55,564 nucleotides of DNA from Candidatus Rokuibacteriota bacterium (lineage in GTDB: Bacteria > Methylomirabilota > Methylomirabilia > Rokubacteriales > CSP1-6): the NCBI GenBank assembly GCA_003220495.1, contig QHSP01000042.1:1-55564 (forward strand), read 5' to 3'. Both the position numbers and the translations under genes were made by a program. Below the pieces are notes generated by a model. It saw only the letters and a program-made list of their open reading frames with translations, had not been told where the DNA came from and ran no database searches. Every line of letters begins with the position of its first letter. Position 1 is the first letter of the stretch. Shown here one piece after another: positions 49,400 through 55,564 of the stretch.

Positions 49400-50346
49400 C
49401 GCCGCCCGCCGAGGAGGTCGCGGATCCCGAGCAGGCCCCTGGGCATGAACAGGACGATGAAGATCAGCACGAGGCCGATCACGATGAAGTACCAGTCCAC
49501 GTACGACGAGACCTTCTCCTGGAGCAGGACGAAGAACGCGCCGCCGACGACGGGACCGGCCAAGGTGCCCAGCCCGCCGATCATGACCATGATGATGAAC
49601 TCGCCCGACACGGTCCACAGCATGAGGTCGGGGGTCGCGAAGGCCGAGCGCCCGGGGTAGAGCGCGCCGCCGAGGCCGGTGAGGAGCGCCGAGATCATGC
49701 ACACGGCCATCTTGTAGCGCTGGACGTTGTAGCCGAGAAAGCGCGCGCGGTCCTCGTTCTCGCGGATCGCGACGAGGACCCGGCCGAAGTGCGAGGTGAC
49801 GAGCACGCGGCACGCGAGGTAGGCGAGCCCCAGGTAGACCAGGACGAGGTAGTAGTTGCGCAGCGGCGAGTCGATCGCGACGTCGCCGACGAGGCGCGGG
49901 GCGGCAACGCCCTGGATGCCGTCCGAGCCGCCAAAGGTCTGCGTGTAGCGGAAGAACGTGTACACGACCTCGGCGAAGATCAGGGTGAGCAGCGCGAAGT
50001 AGATCCCGCGCCGCGCCGTGGCGAAGAAGCTGACCACGAGCGCGTAGAGGCCGACGACCAGCACCGCGAGGAGCAGACACGCCCAGAGCGACACGATCCC
50101 GCGCTCCAGCAGGGCCGCGCTCGCGTAGGCGCCGAGCCCGAAGAACGCGGCGTGGCCGAAGGAGACGAGCCCGGTATAGCCCATCAGGAGGTCGAGGCTC
50201 ATCGCGATCGTCCCGAACAGCAGTGCATCGAAGGCGAGCAGCAGATAGAACTTCGACATGAAGGGCAGGGCCGGCAGCAGCATCAGTAATAACCATACGA
50301 TCACCGCCCACCGCGAAAACACGCGCGCATAAACGGCTCTACTCAA
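49381..50346 (-). CDS. livM: Branched-chain amino-acid-type ABC transporter permease LivM (system 2)
   Basis: 321 residues from a TTG at 50346 that overlaps the LivH stop by 8 bases; an internal ATG would lose the first helix. Helix-rich, with SLDLLMGYTGLVSFGHAAFFGLGAY, LLTLIFAEVVYTFFRYT and AIRENEDRARFLGYNV. It forms the channel with LivH. Confidence 0.92.
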   Translation of the reverse strand: MSRAVYARVFSRWAVIVWLLLMLLPALPFMSKFYLLLAFDALLFGTIAMSLDLLMGYTGLVSFGHAAFFGLGAYASAALLERGIVSLWACLLLAVLVVGLYALVVSFFATARRGIYFALLTLIFAEVVYTFFRYTQTFGGSDGIQGVAAPRLVGDVAIDSPLRNYYLVLVYLGLAYLACRVLVTSHFGRVLVAIRENEDRARFLGYNVQRYKMAVCMISALLTGLGGALYPGRSAFATPDLMLWTVSGEFIIMVMIGGLGTLAGPVVGGAFFVLLQEKVSSYVDWYFIVIGLVLIFIVLFMPRGLLGIRDLLGGRRWRTTA

Positions 50347-51217
50347 GCACGCCCTCCCGGCCGAAGAATCCCCGCGGCCGCACGATCAGGATCACGATCA
50401 TGATCGTGAAGATCGCGATCGCGACGCGCTGCGGGTTCATCCAGAGCGTCAGGAGGCTCTGCGCGAGCCCGATGACGACGGCGGCGACCACCGAGCCGCC
50501 CATCGAGCCCATGCCCCCGAGGATCACGACGATGAACGCGAGCAGGATCATCTCCACGCCCATCTGCGGGTAGACCGTGAAGATGGGCGCGAGCAGGAGC
50601 CCGGCCAGCGCGGCGAGGGCGGCCGAGCCCGCGAACGTCAGGGTAAAGACGCGCGGCACGTTGACGCCGAGCCCGTCGAGCATCTCGGCGTCCTGCACCG
50701 CGGCCCGGACCAGGACGCCCGCGCGCGTGCGGGTGAAAAAGAGCCAGATCGCCAGCAGGAGCACCGAGGACGCCACCAGGAGAAACAAGCGGTAGTTCGG
50801 ATAGGTCATGCCGAGCAGCGGCGTCGAGCCCGTGAACGGCGGCATGATGCGTCGCATGTCGCCGCCCCAGATCTGGCGGGCGCCTTCGCGGAATACGAGG
50901 GCCAGGCCGAACGTCAGGATGAGGCCGTAGAGCGGCTCACGACGATAGAGCGGCCGGAGCGTCGTCACCTCGGTCAAGGCACCGATCGCGCCGACCGCCA
51001 GCGGCGCCACCACGAGCGCCGCCCAGAACGAGTGGGTCATGCCGATCACGGCGATCCCGGCGTAGGCGCCCAGCATGTACAGCTCGCCGTGGGCGAAGTT
51101 CATGACGCCGAGCAGCCCGAAGATCACGGTCAGGCCCAGCGCCAGCAGCCCCAGCGCGGCGCCGAAGACGAGGCCGTGCAGGAGCTGCGGCAGCAGGACC
51201 GCGACGACGTAATCCAA
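50339..51217 (-). CDS. livH: Branched-chain amino-acid-type ABC transporter permease LivH (system 2)
   Basis: 292 residues from a TTG at 51217 that abuts the LivK stop (TAG then TTG). Family blocks are GLTVIFGLLGVMNFAHGELYMLGAY, VRAAVQDAEMLDGLGVNV and VVILGGMGSMGGSVVAA. About 8 membrane helices. Confidence 0.92.
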   Translation of the reverse strand: MDYVVAVLLPQLLHGLVFGAALGLLALGLTVIFGLLGVMNFAHGELYMLGAYAGIAVIGMTHSFWAALVVAPLAVGAIGALTEVTTLRPLYRREPLYGLILTFGLALVFREGARQIWGGDMRRIMPPFTGSTPLLGMTYPNYRLFLLVASSVLLLAIWLFFTRTRAGVLVRAAVQDAEMLDGLGVNVPRVFTLTFAGSAALAALAGLLLAPIFTVYPQMGVEMILLAFIVVILGGMGSMGGSVVAAVVIGLAQSLLTLWMNPQRVAIAIFTIMIVILIVRPRGFFGREGVLE

Positions 51218-52435
51218 CTACTTCTTTTTGATCTCCCAGGTGAACCCTTCCACGGGGTCCTTGCCCACCATCGCCTCGCCGATCGAGTCGTTGCCGGCGA
51301 TGCGGGCGATCGGCAGGTTCTTGCCGCCCTTCACCTGGTAGAGGTGCATGTCCATGATGACCTGATGGTCTTCCTTGCGGATGCACTGGCGGCCGATGTG
51401 CGTGTTGTCGACGCACATGCCCTCGTGGGCTTCGGCGACCTTGTCGGAGTCGAACGACTTGGCCTTCTCGACGGCCGCCGCCCAGAAGAGCACCGCGTCG
51501 TAGGAGCCGGCGGCGATGTTGGCGTCGGTGCCGAACTTCTTCTTGAAGCGCGCGTTGTAGGCCTGCATGTTCGCGTCGGGGTTGTACGGCGAGAAGTGAT
51601 TCAGCTGCACGAAGCCTTCCATCGGCTCGGCGATCGACGGCAGATCTTGCTGCAGGAGGAAGCAGTCGATGCCAGCCAGCTTGTACTTCTTGGTCATGCC
51701 GAAGGAGTGGAGCTGGGTCATCAGCCGCAGCGAGTCGGTCCCCGCGAACGCCAGGAACAGCACGTCGGGACTCGACTGGTTGATCGCGCCGAACCAGGGG
51801 CTGAAGTCCTTCGTGTCGAGGGGCGCGCCCGCGACGCCGACCACCTCGCCGCCGAGCTTCTCGAGCGCGGTCTTGAACTGGCGGCCGTCCGACTGGCCCA
51901 TCGCGTAGTCGGTGTAGAAGATGTAGACCTTCTTGCCCATCTTGTCGACGATGTACTTGGCCAGGCCGGTGGCCTGCATGCGGGAATCGGGCTGGTTCGA
52001 GAAGTAGTACTTGTGGAACTTCGTGGTCCGCATGAACTCGGCGCACGAGACCGAGTTCCAGTGGATGGTCTTGTGCTTCTTGGTGACGTCCATCACCGCC
52101 AGGGTCGCCCCGCTGGAGACGGCGCCCACCAGGAGCTTCACGTCGTCTTGAAGGATGAGCTTCTCGGCCTTGCGCACCGCCGGCGCGGGCTTCGTCTCGT
52201 CGTCCTCGGAGACGATCTCGATCTTGTGGCCGAGGACGCCGCCCTTGGCGTTGAGCTCCTCGACCGCCATCTGCATGCCCCACGTCTGGTACTTGCCATA
52301 GCCCTCGAAGACGCCGACCTTGGAGCCGAGGTCGCCGATCTTGACCACCTTCGGCTGCGAGACGGCCGGCGCCGCGATCCAGACCAGCGCGGCCAGGGCG
52401 ATCAGCACGGTGAATCCCCACGTCACGCGCTTCAT
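51218..52435 (-). CDS. livK: Periplasmic substrate-binding protein, LivK family (system 2)
   Basis: 405 residues. Signal peptide (about 1-26, ending PAVSQ) and a type I periplasmic-binding fold: VKIGDLGSKVGVFEGYGKYQTWGMQMAVEELN, GGVLGHKIEIVSEDDETKPAPAVRKAEKLI and GAVSSGATLAVMDV. The ligand region differs from system 1, and it also has several cysteines (SVSCAEF, DCFLL, GMCVD, RQCIR), which is unusual for LivK and could form periplasmic disulfides. The TlpA-like thioredoxin in the same operon may be relevant. The start overlaps the secreted-protein gene by 4 bases. Confidence 0.9.
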   Translation of the reverse strand: MKRVTWGFTVLIALAALVWIAAPAVSQPKVVKIGDLGSKVGVFEGYGKYQTWGMQMAVEELNAKGGVLGHKIEIVSEDDETKPAPAVRKAEKLILQDDVKLLVGAVSSGATLAVMDVTKKHKTIHWNSVSCAEFMRTTKFHKYYFSNQPDSRMQATGLAKYIVDKMGKKVYIFYTDYAMGQSDGRQFKTALEKLGGEVVGVAGAPLDTKDFSPWFGAINQSSPDVLFLAFAGTDSLRLMTQLHSFGMTKKYKLAGIDCFLLQQDLPSIAEPMEGFVQLNHFSPYNPDANMQAYNARFKKKFGTDANIAAGSYDAVLFWAAAVEKAKSFDSDKVAEAHEGMCVDNTHIGRQCIRKEDHQVIMDMHLYQVKGGKNLPIARIAGNDSIGEAMVGKDPVEGFTWEIKKK

Positions 52436-53103
52436 GAATTCCTCCTTGGTGTCGTTGACGACGACGGTGGCGTTGACGACGCGTCGATCAGGGTCGAGAG
52501 GACCCGTGCGATTCGCTGGAGCGGCGGCCGGAGGCCGGCCGGGTCGGACGGCGCGGCCCCGCCGGCCGCCGGCTTCACGTAGGTCTCCGCCTCGTCGAAC
52601 GCGAGACGGACGGCGACCGAGGTCTTGTTGTCGCGCGTCGCGACGGCGAAATCGACGAGGTTGTAGTAGCGCCAGATCGCCTCGAGGAATTTCTTGCCCG
52701 TGGCGATGCGCGCTTCCGCGGGGGCGTCGGGCCGGGCGAGCTGGCGGTCGGCTTCGAGCGCCAGATCGCGCGCGAGCGCGGCGAAGAAGATCATGAGCCG
52801 CCGCTCGACCTCGGGCCCGTCGCCGGCCGCGAGCGCGGCGCGCGTGTTGTCCTCGAGGCCGGGCGGCAGGGTGGCGGCGTGCGCGCGCATCTCGGCGCGG
52901 AGCGGCCCGGTGTCGAACAGCCGCAGCGCCACGGCGTACTTCTTCGCCTGGACCGAGAACTTCACTTCCTTGAAGTTGGTGGTGACCGCGTTGTCCTTCG
53001 GCACGTACGCGCCGACGTGGTGAGCTGACGCTGGAGAGCTCGGCGCCGAGAGGAGGGCGAGCGCGGCGAGGGCCGCCCGAGCCACGAGCCGGCGGCCGGT
53101 CAC
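52432..53103 (-). CDS. Secreted protein with predicted His-His mature N-terminus, unknown family
   Basis: 223 residues from a GTG at 53103 that overlaps the upstream stop (GTGA). A signal peptide of about 27 residues ends in a signal-peptidase I motif (SPASA), so the mature protein would begin His-His-Val-Gly. The body is mainly helical and charged (about 60-165) and ends in a Ser/Thr/Pro-rich tail. I recognise no family. An N-terminal histidine after cleavage is a feature of copper histidine-brace proteins (CopC, LPMO-like), but no other part of those folds is visible. It is co-translated with two membrane proteins and with LivK. Confidence 0.62.
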   Translation of the reverse strand: MTGRRLVARAALAALALLSAPSSPASAHHVGAYVPKDNAVTTNFKEVKFSVQAKKYAVALRLFDTGPLRAEMRAHAATLPPGLEDNTRAALAAGDGPEVERRLMIFFAALARDLALEADRQLARPDAPAEARIATGKKFLEAIWRYYNLVDFAVATRDNKTSVAVRLAFDEAETYVKPAAGGAAPSDPAGLRPPLQRIARVLSTLIDASSTPPSSSTTPRRNS

Positions 53104-53645
53104 GCGCGGTGCCGATCGATCATCGACCACGCGACGAGCCCGGCGAGACACCAGAGCGCGACGATCGTGGCGGTGCCGAACGGCACCCAGACGAGCCACT
53201 CGGCGATCGTCTTCGCTCGCTCCAGCCCGTACGAGGGAATCAGCGCGCTCCATACGAGGTAGCCGACAGGATAGCCCGCTCCGCCTGTCGTGAGAAGGGC
53301 GATGATCGCCCGTCGGGCCGTGACGTGCCGGATCACGCTGGCCGCGACCATCGAGGTGGCGATGATCACCAGCCCCATGCCCTCCGCGTGCATGTGAAAG
53401 AGCCGGAGCCCCGCGTCGAACTTCACGAGCGCTTCGTCGAGAATCCGCTCGTCCACGTCCCGCACGCCGACCAGGCCGTGCACGCTCGGGCGGGCCAGCA
53501 TCCCGTCGCGGGCCCAGCGCGTCAGCTCGACCTTGAAGCGCGCCATCGAGCCGCCGCCGATCTCTGCGGCGACGATCGAGAGCACGGCGACCAGCAGGAC
53601 CCAGCGCGGCGGGACTCGCCAGGTTGGGGCGTCGGCTTCCCTCAT
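53100..53645 (-). CDS. Four-helix membrane protein, paralogue B
   Basis: 181 residues from the ATG at 53645, which overlaps the upstream stop (ATGA). Four membrane helices (about 15-32, 88-108, 115-137, 151-175). It shares with the next gene the blocks GSMARFKVE after helix 1 and LRLFHMHAEGMGLVII at the start of helix 2, including an F-H-x-H motif. The loop between helices 1 and 2 (about 45 residues) is probably periplasmic. Family unknown; the paired histidines could bind metal or heme. Confidence 0.6.
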   Translation of the reverse strand: MREADAPTWRVPPRWVLLVAVLSIVAAEIGGGSMARFKVELTRWARDGMLARPSVHGLVGVRDVDERILDEALVKFDAGLRLFHMHAEGMGLVIIATSMVAASVIRHVTARRAIIALLTTGGAGYPVGYLVWSALIPSYGLERAKTIAEWLVWVPFGTATIVALWCLAGLVAWSMIDRHRA

Positions 53646-54157
53646 GCGCGCCGGCGCGCCAGGGCGAGCCACAGGCCGGCGAGCCCGGCGATCGCCGAGA
53701 CGCCGAGCGGGGTGAGGATCCAGCGCTCGGCCAGCTCGATCCCGGCGTCGCGCCCGAGCTCGAGCCCGGCGGCGCCGTAGACGACATAGCCGAGCGGAAA
53801 GAGCCCGCCCAGGGTCAGCAGAACGTAGAGCACGGCTCGCGCGCGGCGCCCGGGTACGGTCGCCGCCACGAGCGCGCTCGCGAAGAAGAGGACCAGGCCC
53901 ACCCCCATGCCGTGGAGGTGGAAGAACGCGAGCCCGGCCTCGGCGGTGAAGATCGCGCGCTCGCGTACCTCGTCGTCGTACTCGGCCGAGCCGGAGAAGC
54001 CGTGCGCACCCGGGTTGGCGGCGACGCGAGCGGCGGCGTAGCGCTGGATCTCGGGCTTGAACCGCGACATCGCCGCGCCGGCCGTCTCACCGAGCGCCAG
54101 CACCACGATGGCGACGAGCACGACGGCGAGGGGCGGGCGCCTCACGGTGGCGGACAT
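53642..54157 (-). CDS. Four-helix membrane protein, paralogue A
   Basis: 171 residues from the ATG at 54157; a start at 54199 is open but adds a short non-hydrophobic leader. It matches paralogue B in length, topology and motifs (AAMSRFKPE after helix 1; LAFFHLHGMGVGLVLFF at helix 2; LTLGGLFPLGYVVYG at helix 3). It is the first gene of the ten-gene operon that runs to 46409. Tandem duplication with divergence suggests a heterodimer. Function unknown. Confidence 0.62.
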   Translation of the reverse strand: MSATVRRPPLAVVLVAIVVLALGETAGAAMSRFKPEIQRYAAARVAANPGAHGFSGSAEYDDEVRERAIFTAEAGLAFFHLHGMGVGLVLFFASALVAATVPGRRARAVLYVLLTLGGLFPLGYVVYGAAGLELGRDAGIELAERWILTPLGVSAIAGLAGLWLALARRRA

Positions 54158-54231
54158 TATCAGAAAAGTCAGCGTCGCGCCTCGGCCGGCGTTTGTCATT
54201 GGCGGCGGCCTGTGGCAAGGTGGGCGCGCTT

Positions 54232-55564
54232 ATGCGCAGTGGTGACGCGTACGTCGCGAGCCTCCGGGACGGGCGGGCGGTGTACCTCGACGGCGAGCGC
54301 GTCGACGACGTCACCAAGCACCCGGCGTTCGTCGAGCCGATCCGGAGGATCGCCGAGACATACGACCGCGCGAAGGCCGCCGAGAACGATCCCGCGCTGA
54401 CGTTCGCGGAGCCCGCGACGGGAGCGCGCCACAGCAACATGTGGCTCGTCCCGCGCTCGGCGGACGACCTCGGCGCCCGGCGGCGCGTCCATCGGTTCTG
54501 GGCCGAGCCGTCGTTCGGTCTCATGGGGCGCACGCCCGATCACGTCGCGTGCGTTCTCACCGCGTTTTCGGCCTGGCGCCACCTCTTCGACGGCGGCGGC
54601 GCGCGCTATGGCGACAACGTGGGGCTCTTCTACACGCGCGCGCGCGACGAGGACCTCTACGTGACGTACGCGATCGTGCCGCCGCAGGTCGACCGGTCGC
54701 GACCCGCCCATCGCCATCCGGAGCCGTTCCTGCATCCGGGAGTCGTGCGCGAGACCTCGGCCGGGATCGTGATCCGCGGCGCGCACGCGATCGCGACCTC
54801 GGCGACGATGGCCGACTGGCTCTTCGTCTCCTACATCACGCCGCTCGTGCCCGGTGACGAGGCCTATGCGATCTCGCTCGTGATGCCGATGAACGCGGAC
54901 GGGCTGCGCCTCTACCCGCGGCGCCCGTTCGCGTCGCTGGCCACGAGCGTGTTCGACTATCCGCTGTCGTCCCGATTCGACGAGGTCGACACGACGGTCG
55001 TCTTCAACGACGTCTTCGTGCCCTGGGAACACGTCTTCATCTACCGGAACGTCGACCTGGTCAACGCCCAGTTCCACGACTCGCCATCGCACACCACCGC
55101 GAACTTCCAGGCGCTGGTCCGCTTCGGCGTCAAGCTGGAGTTCATGGCCGGCCTCGCCGCGCGGCTTGCCGAGATCCAGACGGCGGACGGCGACGCCGCC
55201 GTCCAGGCCACGCTCGGCGGCGACATCGCCTCGCTCTGCGCGGCGTTCGACGCGCTGGTGAAGGCCGCCGAGCGTGATCCCCTGATCACCCGTGGGTACG
55301 CGCGGCCGCATCCCCAGTACATCTACGCTGGCATGGGGCTCCAGCGGCGGTTGATCGTGGACATGATGCGCACGCTTCGCGAGCTGGCGGGCGGCGCCTT
55401 CCAGACCGTGCCGTCGTCAGAGGCCGCGTTCACGAGCGCCGAGACCCGCGCGGACACCGAGCGCTACTACCAGGCGGCCGCGATCGGAGCTCGCGAGCGA
55501 ATCAAGCTCGTGAAGCTCATCTGGGACTTCGTCGGCACCGAGTTCGGCGGCCGCCAGCTCCAGT
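54232..55564 (+). CDS. HpaB-family FAD-dependent aromatic hydroxylase (cut by window edge)
   Basis: The ATG at 54232 follows AAGGTGG; 444 residues are visible and the frame is still open at the window end. The 4-hydroxyphenylacetate 3-monooxygenase large-subunit pattern is clear: YVASLRDGRAVYLDGERVDDVTKHPAF at the N-terminus, MGRTPDHV, the middle region FDEVDTTVVFNDVFVPWEHVF, and WDFVGTEFGGRQLQ near the C-terminus. These enzymes use reduced flavin and oxygen to hydroxylate phenols, with a separate flavin reductase that would lie outside the window. Some members act on other substrates, such as pyrrole-2-carboxylate or chlorophenols. It diverges from the membrane-protein operon with a 74-base gap. 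Confidence 0.88.
   Translation, partial: MRSGDAYVASLRDGRAVYLDGERVDDVTKHPAFVEPIRRIAETYDRAKAAENDPALTFAEPATGARHSNMWLVPRSADDLGARRRVHRFWAEPSFGLMGRTPDHVACVLTAFSAWRHLFDGGGARYGDNVGLFYTRARDEDLYVTYAIVPPQVDRSRPAHRHPEPFLHPGVVRETSAGIVIRGAHAIATSATMADWLFVSYITPLVPGDEAYAISLVMPMNADGLRLYPRRPFASLATSVFDYPLSSRFDEVDTTVVFNDVFVPWEHVFIYRNVDLVNAQFHDSPSHTTANFQALVRFGVKLEFMAGLAARLAEIQTADGDAAVQATLGGDIASLCAAFDALVKAAERDPLITRGYARPHPQYIYAGMGLQRRLIVDMMRTLRELAGGAFQTVPSSEAAFTSAETRADTERYYQAAAIGARERIKLVKLIWDFVGTEFGGRQLQ

Overview
This is a high-G+C bacterial window (roughly two thirds G+C by eye) with tightly packed, overlapping genes and frequent GTG and TTG starts. The organism is Gram-negative-like: it has a Wza-type outer-membrane export lipoprotein, an OmpA-type lipoprotein and periplasmic binding proteins. 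Two complete branched-chain-amino-acid-type ABC transporters, a dipeptide-type ABC transporter, an HpaB-family hydroxylase and an exosortase-style polysaccharide locus suggest a soil or subsurface heterotroph. Candidatus Rokubacteria/Methylomirabilota or a neighbouring lineage would fit, but that is inference. I saw no rRNA, tRNA, CRISPR array, transposase or integrase.

Region 1 (1-15703) is an exopolysaccharide locus. On the minus strand lie the start of a GH5 mannanase, then an operon of methyltransferase, GNAT protein, acyl carrier protein, AMP-forming ligase, fold-type III PLP decarboxylase and secreted GH12 glucanase. Next come a plus-strand GT4 glycosyltransferase and a minus-strand export operon: Wza lipoprotein, Wzc-like tyrosine kinase, membrane GT2, phosphoglycosyl transferase, STAS protein, and a fusion of a nucleotidyltransferase domain with a phosphoglycosyl-transferase domain in which both halves have lost catalytic residues. 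Four sigma-54-like -24/-12 sites sit in front of these units. No flippase, polymerase or exosortase is present inside the window.

Region 2 (16268-25861) is the most interesting part. It holds a divergent MetA-like homoserine acyltransferase, a heme-oxygenase-like diiron oxidase, a GNAT protein, a second acyl carrier protein, a short adenylating ligase, a FabG-like reductase, a FATP-type acyl-CoA synthetase, a MetY-type PLP enzyme and a group II PLP decarboxylase. The last six run as one operon ending at a bidirectional terminator. I read this as a candidate biosynthetic cluster that makes an unusual homoserine-derived amino acid or amine and joins it to a carrier-protein-activated acyl group. 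The product is unknown, and part of the set could instead be ordinary methionine synthesis.

Region 3 (25953-33436) holds an OmpA-like lipoprotein, a GT2-methyltransferase fusion, a small secreted protein, a YfhO-like membrane protein and a hybrid histidine kinase with three nearly identical PAS domains.

Region 4 (33600-46263) holds liv operon 1 (SMP-30 lactonase, LivK, H, M, G, F), a plus-strand dppABCDF-type operon with a UspA protein, and divergent GDT1 and VIT1 metal transporters.

Region 5 (46409-55564) is a long minus-strand operon: two paralogous four-helix membrane proteins, a secreted protein predicted to start with His-His, liv operon 2, a TlpA-like thioredoxin and a Tat-exported nicotinamidase-like hydrolase. 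An HpaB-type hydroxylase, cut by the window end, diverges from it.
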